Positions 36,180-45,810 of a stretch of 54,615 bases of DNA are shown one piece after another (the stretch's first letter is position 1; every line of letters begins with the position of its first letter). This stretch comes from G020353115 sp964389685. Lineage in GTDB: Bacteria > Bacteroidota > Bacteroidia > Bacteroidales > VadinHA17. A model generated the notes under the pieces. That model saw only the letters and a list, made by a program, of their open reading frames with translations. It had not been told where the DNA came from and did no database searches. The position numbers were made by a program, and so were the translations under genes. The stretch spans positions 1 through 54,615 of the forward strand of contig CAYMFM010000020.1 in the NCBI GenBank assembly GCA_964389685.1, written 5' to 3'.

Positions 36180-38262
36180 CCTTCGACCTTCTTCCGGAAG
36201 GAATCCCAAAATTGTACGAAAGCTTTAAAAAAAGGATATCACTCTTCTGTTGTTCACTTTCAGTGATAGGCAAACAATATTTATCAGAGGTATAGATCAA
36301 ATAAACTGCTCCAAAAGGAGGCTTGAATCGCCACCCAAATAATCCATAGTAGTAGAACCTCTCTTCACGTGTATTATTTTGTACAAGCAGTCGTATCCAT
36401 AAATCCCTGGTAAAATTATAATCAAGGGTTAAGATATTGATGAATGTTGAATTTTGATCAGTATCCGGTGAAAACTTCAGTTTATTGAAACTGTAACTGA
36501 CTGATAACCGTTTAACCGGTCTTATTTTTCCACCTCCTGTAATTAAATAAAAATCACGATCATAGTTCCTGCCCCAGGAATAATTTATAAAAGCCGATGA
36601 CCATTCGTCGGTATTATATCCAACCTCAGCAGTATACTTATGGTTAAAATATTCTTTATCGTAAAGCTTAAATTCATTGTTATAAGAGAAATCGAAACTC
36701 AACCTGTTTTGAAGATATAGGCGGGCATTCTCTGTAATATACCAGCTTCTTAATTCACCTGTTGTACTCCAGAAAATATTGTTGTTTGTCCCCAGGCTTA
36801 GGTATTTGAAAATCTCGTTCTTAAACCACCACCGGTAGGTTATATCACTATCCAGTTCCTTCATGTCATCATCCCTGATGAAGCCGGTTTCGTTGATATC
36901 ATCTTTAAACCTGTCCCCGGTATATGAGTACCTGATATGATAATGATAAACATTACTTTCATTTGCTATACGGAAGAAGTAGGCACTGCTGTTTTTCAGG
37001 TTTTCAAATTCCCCACCAACAAACTGTCCCGTAAGTTTCCATGATTTGCCAAGGTTAAGTACATAATCCAGACTAAGTGAATTGGTGACACCGCCTTCCC
37101 ACCGTTTATCCACCCAGCTCAGTCCAATGGTAGAAGATCCAAGGATGTCCTTCTTAAGCCGAATTACTGAATAATTAGCCGCCAGTAACTCATTGACTGT
37201 ATCTCTTCTGCTTCTGGCCTCCATGATAAAGAAATTAAAGCCTCCAGATTTTCCGGTTGCTTTTGCTCCGTATTCAATATCTCCGACCCTCCTCGAGTAA
37301 AACGTTTTAATCCGGGTGTTAAAAAGTTCATTCCCTTCCAAAAAGAAGATTCTTTTTTCTGGAAAGCTGAGTTCCCATCGGGTTAAGTTTATCTGCTCCT
37401 GGTCTCCTTCAACAGTTGCAAAATCCGGATTATAGGTACCGTTTATCTTCACGTTTGAAGCGTATTGATAAGAAGCATCCACTCCAACTTCAGGCAGGAT
37501 TTTCTGATAATTACCCGACACATCACTGTTTTCATAGCGTAAGGTAGTATAGGGTGTAATATCAAATGAATGGTTCACCCCGGGAACAGAAACTCCGGTA
37601 AGTAATCCTCCTTGTGAAACCCTGAAATCATCATTCATTTCACCTGACCAATAAACAGTCTCTGAATTCTTTCGGATTATCCGGCCAAAATTTATACCCC
37701 AAATATCTAACCGCTTGTTGTAAGAAATACTGCTGAAAGGGATAACGATTTCAACCGACCACCCCCAGGTAGTAATGGCAGAAGCTGCATCCCATTCCGT
37801 ATCCCAGTTTAGGTCCAGGTTCCTTCCATCATCCACAACTTTCATATCAATTTGTGTTCCAACAGGGTTTACAAAAAAGCCTATTGCTGTCCTTTTATCA
37901 AGGTAAGTATCCATTAGAACCAGAACAATATCATCATTCTTGGTGAGCATATCCCGTGTACGGATGTTTGCTACAATGGCTGACTGATCGGGTTCATAAC
38001 ATTTTATTCCGAAATAGAGATTTCGATCATCATAACCAGCATAAACAACGGTCCGTTCAGTAGCCCCCGATCCTTTGAACGGTTCCATTTGGATAAATCC
38101 GGTAGCCGAATCAGGAAGATTCCAGCAATTCTCTTCAAGAACTCCATCAAGAATAGGTGTGGTTTCCATTGCAACGATCTGAACCTGTTTCTGTCCAGCT
38201 ACATGCATGGAAAAATGGACTAGAATTATAGCCAGTACATATGATAAGAGGCCATTTCTCAT
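36169..38262 (-). CDS. DUF5916 protein with CBM9-like N-terminal domain
   Basis: 697 residues with a signal peptide ending ~AGQ (24). A CBM9-like beta-sandwich (LDGVLEENCWNLPDSA, about 38-215) precedes a long region of alternating beta strands with a DUF5916 outer-membrane barrel signature (PEKRIFFLEGNELFNTRI). These proteins are common in Bacteroidota and presumed to bind or take up carbohydrate-like ligands at the outer membrane. No sus-type partner is adjacent. Function not established. Confidence 0.85.
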   Translation of the reverse strand: MRNGLLSYVLAIILVHFSMHVAGQKQVQIVAMETTPILDGVLEENCWNLPDSATGFIQMEPFKGSGATERTVVYAGYDDRNLYFGIKCYEPDQSAIVANIRTRDMLTKNDDIVLVLMDTYLDKRTAIGFFVNPVGTQIDMKVVDDGRNLDLNWDTEWDAASAITTWGWSVEIVIPFSSISYNKRLDIWGINFGRIIRKNSETVYWSGEMNDDFRVSQGGLLTGVSVPGVNHSFDITPYTTLRYENSDVSGNYQKILPEVGVDASYQYASNVKINGTYNPDFATVEGDQEQINLTRWELSFPEKRIFFLEGNELFNTRIKTFYSRRVGDIEYGAKATGKSGGFNFFIMEARSRRDTVNELLAANYSVIRLKKDILGSSTIGLSWVDKRWEGGVTNSLSLDYVLNLGKSWKLTGQFVGGEFENLKNSSAYFFRIANESNVYHYHIRYSYTGDRFKDDINETGFIRDDDMKELDSDITYRWWFKNEIFKYLSLGTNNNIFWSTTGELRSWYITENARLYLQNRLSFDFSYNNEFKLYDKEYFNHKYTAEVGYNTDEWSSAFINYSWGRNYDRDFYLITGGGKIRPVKRLSVSYSFNKLKFSPDTDQNSTFINILTLDYNFTRDLWIRLLVQNNTREERFYYYGLFGWRFKPPFGAVYLIYTSDKYCLPITESEQQKSDILFLKLSYNFGIPSGRRSKVKN

Positions 38263-38382
38263 TGAGATACAAGAGATAACAGGACAAAATACAAAAATAA
38301 TTCAATATCCCCTGAAAATGTTTAGATTCAGTACCAAAAGAACTATTTACCAGGAGTTTACCAAATCTATTAATAAGAATCC

Positions 38383-38415
38383 TTGAGGTGAATTACGGAT
38401 TTTCCATTACTTTTG
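38383..38415 (+). promoter_or_regulatory. Candidate promoter of the mutA-mutB operon
   Basis: TACTTTTG (38408-38415) fits TAnnTTTG; TTG at 38383-38385 is 22 nt upstream. The mutA ATG is at 38438, giving a ~20-nt leader. A good spacing match. Confidence 0.55.
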
Positions 38416-38437
38416 CGAAGAAGTAACGATACTGCTC

Positions 38438-40318
38438 ATGCCAGATAATGCGAAAAAAACGCTGTTTGAAGAATTTCCTCCCGTGCCGACTGAACAATGG
38501 GAGGAAAAAATAAAAACAGACCTGAAGGGTGTTGATTACCGGGAAACACTGATCTGGAAAACAATCGAAGGCATTGATATCAAACCCTATTACCGGAAAG
38601 ATGATCTGGATGAACTCGATTACCTGCAAACCGAACCGGATCTATTCCCATTTGTCAGGGGTAACAAAACCAGTTCCAATGACTGGGAAATCTGTCAGCA
38701 AATTCCGGTTCAACATATCGAGACCGCCAATAAAGAAGCACGGCAGGCTCTGGATTGGGGTGCCACATCCATCGAATTTATAATCGACAATGGAGTAATA
38801 AAGAATCATGGAGATATCGCTAATCTATTGATGGACATCCCGATCGAAACCACGCGAATGAGCTTTTACACCCCCTCAGATCACTTCATCCTGCTTACAC
38901 TCTTTCATTCAGAAATTGAATCCAGGCGTGTGCAGAAAAAAGAAGTAAAAGGGCTTATCGGGTTTGATCCCATTGGTGAATTCATACTGACCGGGCGGCT
39001 TGGAACAGATGGACAGGCGATCATTGAGCCTGCCGGAAAGCTTATCACCTATAGAAAAAAGAATCTTCCCGGTTTTAAATTCCTGGTCCTGAATGGAAAA
39101 AACTTTAAGGACGCCGGTTCAACCATAGTCCAGGAGCTCGGGTATACACTTTCCGTTGGAGCAGAATACCTCAACCTTTTAACCGATTCAGGGTGGTCAG
39201 TCGATGATGTTGCACCAGGAATTCAGATCAATTTTGCCGTTGGCTCAAACTATTTTATGGAAATGGCTAAAATAAGAGCTGCAAGATTACTCTGGGCTAA
39301 CATCGTGAAGGCATATAAACCGGAATCATCCGAAACATCAAAGGCCTATATTCATACCATTACTTCCGACTGGAATAAAACCGCCTATGACCCGTATGTT
39401 AATCTGCTCAGGGCAACCACCGAAGCCATGTCCTCCAGTTTGGGTGGAACCGATTCCCTGACGGTAAATCCCTTTGATTCTGTCTATAAAAAACCCTCAA
39501 CCTTCTCCAGGCGATTGGCACGAAACATTCAGAATATTCTGAAGGAAGAGGCATACTTTGCTAACGTTATTGATCCGGCTTCCGGTTCTTATTACGTGGA
39601 GTACTTAACCGATGCCATAGCAGGCGAAGCATGGAAAATATTCCTGTCCATTGAGGATAACGGAGGATTTATTAATGCTTTCAGAAAAGAAATTATTCAA
39701 ACTGAAATTGAAGAAAACGCCAGGCAACGGGAAAAGAATATCGCTTTCAGGCGAAAAAATTTCCTGGGAACCAATCAGTATCCCAACCTCAATGAAAAAA
39801 TAGTAAAGAACATTGATCCGTCAATTCTTCAGCAGGAATACGGTGTGGATTCGAAACGAGAGGTTAAACCACTTAAATTGTGCCGCGCAACGGAACCGTT
39901 TGAAAAATTGCGGCTCAGAACCGAACGGTTTAAAGGAAAGATACCCATTGTGTTTTTGTTCAAGATCGGGAATCTTACCATGCGGACTACAAGGGCTACA
40001 TTCTCATCCAATTTTTTCGGTTGTGCAGGATTCAGGATCATTGAAGGTTCCGGATGCCTGTCTGTTGAGGAAGGAATCGATGAATGTTACCGGCGTAAGC
40101 CCGATATTGTTGTGATTTGCAGCTCAGACGAGGAATATGAAAAATTTGTCCCTGAACTGTTCCCAAAGATCAACGGACAAGCACTTTTTGTTGTAGCCGG
40201 TTATCCTGAACATCTTACAGAGCCCTTCGAGAAAATGGGTATTCGTTATTTCATCCATACAAAATCGAATCTCCTGGAAACGTTGCAACAATTTCAAAAT
40301 GAGTTCAAGATGGATTGA
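38438..40318 (+). CDS. mutA: Methylmalonyl-CoA mutase small subunit
   Basis: 626 residues. The N-terminal TIM-barrel domain (e.g. FTPSDHF-like region and NYFMEMAKIRAARLLWANIVKAY) is complete, and a C-terminal B12-fold domain is present but lacks the DxHxxG cobalamin motif, as expected for the non-catalytic beta subunit. With MutB it interconverts methylmalonyl-CoA and succinyl-CoA in propionate metabolism. 47 nt upstream of mutB and co-transcribed. No MeaB chaperone gene is next to the pair. Confidence 0.95.
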   Translation: MPDNAKKTLFEEFPPVPTEQWEEKIKTDLKGVDYRETLIWKTIEGIDIKPYYRKDDLDELDYLQTEPDLFPFVRGNKTSSNDWEICQQIPVQHIETANKEARQALDWGATSIEFIIDNGVIKNHGDIANLLMDIPIETTRMSFYTPSDHFILLTLFHSEIESRRVQKKEVKGLIGFDPIGEFILTGRLGTDGQAIIEPAGKLITYRKKNLPGFKFLVLNGKNFKDAGSTIVQELGYTLSVGAEYLNLLTDSGWSVDDVAPGIQINFAVGSNYFMEMAKIRAARLLWANIVKAYKPESSETSKAYIHTITSDWNKTAYDPYVNLLRATTEAMSSSLGGTDSLTVNPFDSVYKKPSTFSRRLARNIQNILKEEAYFANVIDPASGSYYVEYLTDAIAGEAWKIFLSIEDNGGFINAFRKEIIQTEIEENARQREKNIAFRRKNFLGTNQYPNLNEKIVKNIDPSILQQEYGVDSKREVKPLKLCRATEPFEKLRLRTERFKGKIPIVFLFKIGNLTMRTTRATFSSNFFGCAGFRIIEGSGCLSVEEGIDECYRRKPDIVVICSSDEEYEKFVPELFPKINGQALFVVAGYPEHLTEPFEKMGIRYFIHTKSNLLETLQQFQNEFKMD

Positions 40319-40365
40319 CCCTGCAGTAACCGGAGGTATATGACACATAAAGCGGACAACAGAAA

Positions 40366-42522
40366 ATGAGACCAGACTTTCGAAAGATCACTTTACGGGA
40401 TGCAATCCATCATGAATCAGGTAAGAAAGGTCATGACGGGAACCCACCGGTAGCAGAATGGATCGCTCCGGAGCATATTCCGGTAAAACGGATCTTTCAC
40501 AAACAGGATATTGAGGGGATTGAGCATTTGGATTTTGCAGCAGGGATCCCCCCGTTTCTCAGGGGCCCACACTCAACCATGTACGTCACAAGGCCCTGGA
40601 CCATAAGACAATATGCCGGTTTCTCAACGGCAGAGGAGTCCAATGCCTTCTACAGACGTAACCTGGCATCCGGTCAGAAAGGCCTCTCCATTGCATTCGA
40701 CCTGGCAACGCACAGGGGATATGATTCAGATCATGATCGGGTTATCGGTGATGTTGGTAAAGCAGGGGTCGCCATTGATTCCATTCTCGATATGCAGATC
40801 CTGTTCGACCAGATCCCACTGGATAAAATGTCGGTTTCGATGACGATGAACGGAGCCGTTCTTCCCATTCTTGCCTTCTATATTGTCGCAGCACTGGAAC
40901 AGGGAGCCCGACTGGATCAACTCACGGGTACCATACAGAACGACATTCTTAAAGAGTTCATGGTCAGGAATACCTATATATATCCTCCGGAACCATCCAT
41001 GCGCATCATTGCAGATATTTTCAGGTATACATCCCAAAATATGCCAAAATTCAATTCCATCAGCATATCCGGTTACCACATGCAGGAAGCCGGTGCAACA
41101 GCTGATATTGAACTGGCATTTACATTAGCAGATGGCTGGGAGTACCTTCGTACAGGGATCAAAACCGGGATGGATATTGACGAATTTGCACCAAGAATCT
41201 CTTTTTTCTGGGCAATCGGAATGAATCATTTCATGGAAATTGCCAAGATGCGAGCTGCACGGATGTTATGGGCTAAAATTGTCAATTCATTCTCCCCAAA
41301 AGATCCCAGGTCACTGGCCCTGCGAACGCATTGCCAGACCTCCGGATGGAGCCTGACAGAACAGGATCCGTACAATAACGTAACGAGAACTTGTATCGAA
41401 GCAATGGGTGCAGTTCTGGGACATACACAATCACTCCATACCAATGCCCTGGATGAGGCCTTGGCTCTACCAACCGATTTTTCAGCCCGGATTGCAAGGA
41501 ACACCCAACTCTTCATCCGTGATGAGACCTATATTACGAAAACGGTTGATCCCTGGGCTGGCTCCTATTACATTGAAAAGTTGACCCATGATCTGGCACA
41601 CAAAGCCTGGTCGCTGATCCATGAAATTGAAGAACTTGGTGGAATGGCTAAAGCCATTGAAACAGGCCTTCCAAAAATGAAAATTGAAGAGGCGGCTGCC
41701 CGCAAACAAGCCCGCATCGATTCAAAAAAAGATACCATCGTAGGGGTCAACAAATATAAACTTGAAAAAGAGGATCCAATGGATCTCCTGGAGGTGGACA
41801 ATACAGCCGTCCGGGAAGCACAGATAAAACGAATAAAACGGCTGAAGGTAAACCGTAATGAGCAGGATGTGCAACAGGCCCTCGATGCCATTACAAAAGC
41901 TTGTGAATCAGGGACCGGTAATCTTCTGGAACGATCGGTTGAAGCTGCACAAAAAAGAGCAACACTGGGAGAAATCTCCTACGCAATGGAAAAGGTTTAT
42001 GGAAGATATAAAGCCGTTATACGCTCCATATCCGGTATCTATTTTGCCGAAACAGCAGAAGATAGTAACTTCATCAAAGCCAGAGAACTGGTTGCAAAAT
42101 TTGCCGGAATGGAAGGCCGACAACCCAGAATAATGATCGCAAAAATGGGACAGGATGGACACGACCGGGGTGCAAAAGTCGTATCCACAGGTTATGCAGA
42201 TATTGGATTCGATGTTGATATCGGGCCCCTGTTTCAAACCCCGGCCGAAGCAGCAAAACAAGCCGTTGAAAATGATGTACATATATTGGGCGTGTCTAGC
42301 CTGGCAGCCGGTCATAAAACCTTGATCCCACAGGTGATTAATGAATTGGGAAAACTTGGACGGGAAGATATTATGGTCGTTGCAGGTGGGGTGATCCCTT
42401 CCCAGGATTACCAGTACCTGTACGATGCCGGAGTGGTTGGAATATTCGGACCGGGGACCCCTGTAGCCTTCGCTGCAACAAAAATACTTGAGGTTCTTTG
42501 CGAAAGCAGAAAAGCAGAATAA
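40366..42522 (+). CDS. mutB: Methylmalonyl-CoA mutase large (catalytic) subunit
   Basis: 718 residues. The barrel carries RGPHSTMYVTRPWTIRQYAGFS, which shapes the CoA tunnel. The C-terminal cobalamin domain has DGHDRG at 597-602; H599 is the lower axial Co ligand. Later GxVSSLAAGH and VVAGGVIPSQDY complete the B12 fold. Adenosylcobalamin-dependent isomerisation, succinate or propionate route. Operon with mutA. Confidence 0.97.
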   Translation: MRPDFRKITLRDAIHHESGKKGHDGNPPVAEWIAPEHIPVKRIFHKQDIEGIEHLDFAAGIPPFLRGPHSTMYVTRPWTIRQYAGFSTAEESNAFYRRNLASGQKGLSIAFDLATHRGYDSDHDRVIGDVGKAGVAIDSILDMQILFDQIPLDKMSVSMTMNGAVLPILAFYIVAALEQGARLDQLTGTIQNDILKEFMVRNTYIYPPEPSMRIIADIFRYTSQNMPKFNSISISGYHMQEAGATADIELAFTLADGWEYLRTGIKTGMDIDEFAPRISFFWAIGMNHFMEIAKMRAARMLWAKIVNSFSPKDPRSLALRTHCQTSGWSLTEQDPYNNVTRTCIEAMGAVLGHTQSLHTNALDEALALPTDFSARIARNTQLFIRDETYITKTVDPWAGSYYIEKLTHDLAHKAWSLIHEIEELGGMAKAIETGLPKMKIEEAAARKQARIDSKKDTIVGVNKYKLEKEDPMDLLEVDNTAVREAQIKRIKRLKVNRNEQDVQQALDAITKACESGTGNLLERSVEAAQKRATLGEISYAMEKVYGRYKAVIRSISGIYFAETAEDSNFIKARELVAKFAGMEGRQPRIMIAKMGQDGHDRGAKVVSTGYADIGFDVDIGPLFQTPAEAAKQAVENDVHILGVSSLAAGHKTLIPQVINELGKLGREDIMVVAGGVIPSQDYQYLYDAGVVGIFGPGTPVAFAATKILEVLCESRKAE

Positions 42523-42677
42523 AACCTACAAACAAGAACAACTAACCTTCCTGTTGAAACCACTAAAAGCAGCACTTTTCTTAATTCGACGTCATTACAT
42601 TGGATGTCAATTCATCATTTGTGGGTTGCAGGATCTTTACTTTTCATTATCTTGCGAAAAATAAAAACCGAAAGCAA

Positions 42678-43190
42678 ATGAAGCACGCTCTGTGGTTTAT
42701 TTTCCTGGCATTTATGGCCTGTAATACAGGGGAAAAAACCGTTAACTCAATCGTCTATTCTGAGAAAACAAAGCAGGATATACTTCTTGGTGTCGTTAAC
42801 AGATCCGGCCTGCAAATGGAACCTTTCCGTGCATGGTTTGATGAAAACTATTCCAACTATGAGGTGGATAAAGAAACTATCGATTCTATTCCCTCTACAG
42901 CCTGGGAAGGAACAGAAATTACAGTTGTCCTTGCTACCTGGTGCCCCGACAGCAGAAGAGAAATCCCCAGATTCCTGAAGATATTGGATCATGCTGGATT
43001 CCCGGATGAAAATATTCGCCTGATCAGTGTTAACCGGGAAAAGAAGGTTCCTTCAATGGACCTTGAGTATCTTAATATTCAACGCGTGCCTACCATAATT
43101 TTTTTCAGGGATGGTGCTGAGATTGGCAGGATCATTGAATCGCCGGAGCAAACACTTGAACAGGACATCGTAAAAATCATGATCAATTGA
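42678..43190 (+). CDS. Thioredoxin-fold lipoprotein with CxxS site
   Basis: 170 residues from ATG 42678 (MKHALWFIFLAFMACNTG); the upstream open frame to 42600 is not needed. A lipobox-like FMAC gives a lipid anchor Cys at ~15. The fold is thioredoxin: VVLATWCPDSRREIPRFLKIL (near 83-103) and cis-Pro IQRVPTIIFF. The active site is Cys-Pro-Asp-Ser, so only one cysteine, as in a recognisable Bacteroidota subgroup with WCxDS. It may act as a monothiol redox or chaperone-like protein. Downstream of mutAB by ~155 nt. Confidence 0.8.
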   Translation: MKHALWFIFLAFMACNTGEKTVNSIVYSEKTKQDILLGVVNRSGLQMEPFRAWFDENYSNYEVDKETIDSIPSTAWEGTEITVVLATWCPDSRREIPRFLKILDHAGFPDENIRLISVNREKKVPSMDLEYLNIQRVPTIIFFRDGAEIGRIIESPEQTLEQDIVKIMIN

Positions 43191-43224
43191 TGGTCAATTT
43201 TTTCAAATGACGGTCATTATTTAT

Positions 43225-43232
43225 TATTTTTG
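43225..43232 (+). promoter_or_regulatory. Candidate -7 element
   Basis: TATTTTTG fits TAnnTTTG and is 26 nt before the ATG at 43259. No clear -33 TTG is seen. Confidence 0.35.
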
Positions 43233-43258
43233 ATAAACAATAGTTTAAAACCTAAAAA

Positions 43259-43768
43259 ATGGAAGAACAAAAGTCAACAGCAGGTCAGGGATTCGGTATC
43301 GCTGGTTTGATTCTCGGAATCATCGCATTTATTTTCGCATTCATTCCCTGTTTCGGATGGGTGGCATTGATCCCCGGAGTCATCGCCATCGCCCTGAGTA
43401 TTGTAGCACTCTCCCAGGCTAACAAAGCAAATGGAGCTAAGGGACTGATCATTGCCGCTCTGGTGGTTTCAATTTTCGGTACAAGCGTTGCTGTTCTGCA
43501 GGGATTCATCTTTGCCGGTGTGCTTTCGGAAGGATCTCACTGGAAAAACAGACTGGAACGTGTTATTGATGAAGAGATCGGTGAGGATCTGGATGAGGCA
43601 TTTGAGGATGTTGAAAAGGAACTGGAGAATGCCCTGGAAGAGCTGGAGGAGGGTCTTGATGATGCCTTTAAAGATATGGAGAAAGATACTGGAGACCGAA
43701 AAACTCCTGCTGATCGTGAACTGGAAGAAGCATTCGAAGAGTTAGAGGATACAACTGAAATCAGGTGA
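43259..43768 (+). CDS. DUF4190-like two-helix membrane protein with acidic coiled coil
   Basis: 169 residues. Two glycine-rich membrane helices (~13-50 and ~60-90) resemble DUF4190: GLILGIIAFIFAFIPC and IIAALVVSIFGT. The last ~75 residues are very acidic with a coiled-coil pattern (EDVEKELENALEELEEGLDD) facing one side of the membrane. No signature of activity. Followed 3 nt later by a DUF2752 protein. Confidence 0.7.
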   Translation: MEEQKSTAGQGFGIAGLILGIIAFIFAFIPCFGWVALIPGVIAIALSIVALSQANKANGAKGLIIAALVVSIFGTSVAVLQGFIFAGVLSEGSHWKNRLERVIDEEIGEDLDEAFEDVEKELENALEELEEGLDDAFKDMEKDTGDRKTPADRELEEAFEELEDTTEIR

Positions 43769-43771
43769 TAG

Positions 43772-44185
43772 ATGACGTTCCCGAAAGTATGGGATAAACC
43801 GTATAACAGGATCAACCTGATTCTTGCCGGAATAATTATCCTGATATTTGTCTATTCCGGCATTTTTTCTCCCCAAACGGATAATCATCCGGTTCCGTGT
43901 TTCCACGAAATACTCACTGGCAAACCCTGCCCTACCTGTGGGATCTCCCACAGTTTCTCAGAAATCATACGGGGTAATTTTAAAGAAGCAAAAGAATGGA
44001 ACAGGAATGGAATCCCCATTTTTCTTTTCTTCTTCATTCAATTGATTATGCGGGTTGGAATCACGATACTGAACCAGAAGAAAATCGTGTCGGGAAAAAC
44101 CATACTTTATATTGATGTTGTTTTCTCCCTGCTGCTGTTTATTGTTTGCTTCCGTAGACTGATCCCCTTCTGGACAATCTACTGA
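43772..44185 (+). CDS. DUF2752 membrane protein
   Basis: 137 residues with three to four membrane segments and the DUF2752 hallmark GKPCPTCGISHSFSEIIRGNF (about 47-67), where the CPxCG motif may bind metal. Function of the family is unknown. Starts 3 nt after the preceding small membrane protein, so an operon pair. Overlaps the convergent metallo-beta-lactamase gene by 7 nt. Confidence 0.82.
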   Translation: MTFPKVWDKPYNRINLILAGIIILIFVYSGIFSPQTDNHPVPCFHEILTGKPCPTCGISHSFSEIIRGNFKEAKEWNRNGIPIFLFFFIQLIMRVGITILNQKKIVSGKTILYIDVVFSLLLFIVCFRRLIPFWTIY

Positions 44186-45045
44186 GTTCTCGTTGTTTCC
44201 TTCTTAAAATATTCCTCCAAAGTGAAGGTATCCTTAACCCTGATACCCCTGGGTGTTTCTTTTACAGTGCAACACTCATGATATACATCATGCTCAAAAA
44301 AAAGAATATAATCGTTTTTCAGCGCCTCTTCCAGGAACGCCTCTTTTTCTTTGAGGGTTTCCAGGGGCTGAACATCGTAACTCATGTTCCATGCCAATGG
44401 AATGTGCACTGTTGAAGGGATCAGATCCCCCATAAATACTACTGTTTTGCCGGAATATTGAATAAAAGGGATAAGCTGCCCTATCGTATGCCCGTTGTAT
44501 ATTCTCACATCAAATCCGGGGTAAAGGGTCTGGTTCTTTTCAATAAATTTTAACTGACCGCTTTCCATCATCGGCATCAAGTTCTCATTCAGAAAGGCAT
44601 CTGCTTCCCGCCTGTTCGGATTCATTGCCGATTCCCATTGCTGACGCGAAATCCAGTAGGTTGCATTGGGAAATGTGAGCTCAAATCCAGACCTGTCCGA
44701 ATTATACTGAACTCCACCTCCACAATGATCAGCATGAAGATGCGTAAGAACCATATCTGTGATATCATGACGGGTATAACCATATTTGCCTAATGCCTCG
44801 TCAATACCCAACCCACCATGCAGATGAACATGGCTGAAATATTTTTCATCCTGCTTGTCTCCATATCCGTTGTCAACCAGTATCTTTTGCTCTCCCTTGT
44901 CCACAAGTATTGATCGCAATGCCCAGCTACACAGATTCTCTTCATCGGACGGATACTGTTTGTTCCATATGACTTTGGGAACTACTCCAAACATAGCTCC
45001 TCCGTCAATCTTGAAATCACTGATATGTATTGAATAGACTTTCAT
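44179..45045 (-). CDS. Metallo-beta-lactamase-fold hydrolase
   Basis: 288 residues starting at MKVYSIHISDF; an upstream in-frame ATG at 45099 adds 18 residues that run toward the operator region and is less likely. The HLHADH motif (about 100) plus a GHTIGQL histidine, the Asp in FMGDLIP, and the final His in FEHDVYH give a two-metal site of the MBL fold. No tail domain. Substrate unknown; quorum-quenching lactonase-type enzymes look similar. Divergent from the metal regulator gene. Confidence 0.88.
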   Translation of the reverse strand: MKVYSIHISDFKIDGGAMFGVVPKVIWNKQYPSDEENLCSWALRSILVDKGEQKILVDNGYGDKQDEKYFSHVHLHGGLGIDEALGKYGYTRHDITDMVLTHLHADHCGGGVQYNSDRSGFELTFPNATYWISRQQWESAMNPNRREADAFLNENLMPMMESGQLKFIEKNQTLYPGFDVRIYNGHTIGQLIPFIQYSGKTVVFMGDLIPSTVHIPLAWNMSYDVQPLETLKEKEAFLEEALKNDYILFFEHDVYHECCTVKETPRGIRVKDTFTLEEYFKKETTRTQ

Positions 45046-45109
45046 CGTACCAACAATGTTAAAAATACAGGTGGCAAAGATATAATTTTTATTGAACATT
45101 TGTAAGTTT

Positions 45110-45125
45110 GTTAAGTTTACTTAAC
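45110..45125. promoter_or_regulatory. Palindromic operator upstream of the DtxR-type regulator
   Basis: GTTAAGT-TT-ACTTAAC is a perfect 7-bp inverted repeat in the 104-nt gap between the MBL gene and the metalloregulator. A second palindrome ACTTAAGT is at 45141-45148, abutting the start codon. DtxR/MntR-family proteins bind such sites; autoregulation is the likely purpose. Confidence 0.6.
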
Positions 45126-45149
45126 TTTGTATTTAAATATACTTAAGTT

Positions 45150-45797
45150 ATGTCTGTATCTACTGATAATTTTCTTAAAGCCATTTACAAGATCATAGCA
45201 GAAGAGATGAAGAGTGCCAATAGCACGAGGCTGGCGGAGCAATTAAACATTTCCAATGCTGCCGTAACAGACATGGCAAAAAGTCTGGCAAGGAAAGGAA
45301 TGGTAAAATACAGAAAATACAAAGCAATAGAACTGACTGCAGAAGGGGAGTTCAGGGCTCTTAAGATAATCAGGAAACACCGGTTATGGGAACTTTTCCT
45401 GATGCGGGTACTGGATTATTCATGGCACGAAGTTCACCAGGATGCGGAGATGCTTGAACACCAAACTTCCGATCGTCTTCTGGAAAGGCTTGATCAATAT
45501 CTGGGGCAACCGGCATTTGATCCACACGGGGAACCGATACCGGATAAACAGGGGAACATTACCGAATCGGAGGGTCTGCTGAAACTTACAGATTGCCTGG
45601 AGGGTAAGCAGTACAAAATTGTAAAGATCAATCCAGGAACAGATGAAATCACATTTTTTTTCAAGGAAAACGAAGTTCAACTTGGGAAAAAACTTTTCTT
45701 GAGGAAGAAATATAACGATATCTTTGAGATTCTACTTGAAAAGACAAAGATGGTCATTCCGGGATCAATTGCCGGAAATATATACGTAACATCGTAA
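45150..45797 (+). CDS. DtxR/MntR-family metal-dependent regulator
   Basis: 215 residues. N-terminal winged helix (DNFLKAIYKIIAEEMKSANSTRLAEQLNISNAAVTDMAKSL), a metal-binding and dimerisation region (RKHRLWELFLMRVLDYSWHEVHQDAEMLEH, with Glu/His/Cys-type ligands E, H present), and a C-terminal SH3-like domain. Fe or Mn cannot be told from the sequence. It is 13 nt upstream of a ZIP transporter and preceded by a palindromic operator, so it likely represses this metal uptake unit. Confidence 0.92.
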   Translation: MSVSTDNFLKAIYKIIAEEMKSANSTRLAEQLNISNAAVTDMAKSLARKGMVKYRKYKAIELTAEGEFRALKIIRKHRLWELFLMRVLDYSWHEVHQDAEMLEHQTSDRLLERLDQYLGQPAFDPHGEPIPDKQGNITESEGLLKLTDCLEGKQYKIVKINPGTDEITFFFKENEVQLGKKLFLRKKYNDIFEILLEKTKMVIPGSIAGNIYVTS

Positions 45798-45810
45798 CAC
45801 CATTTCAAAC

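Noticed and set aside
45046..45099. Upstream start for the metallo-beta-lactamase gene
   Set aside because: The 18 extra residues approach the operator and the better start MKVYSIHISDF is at 45045.
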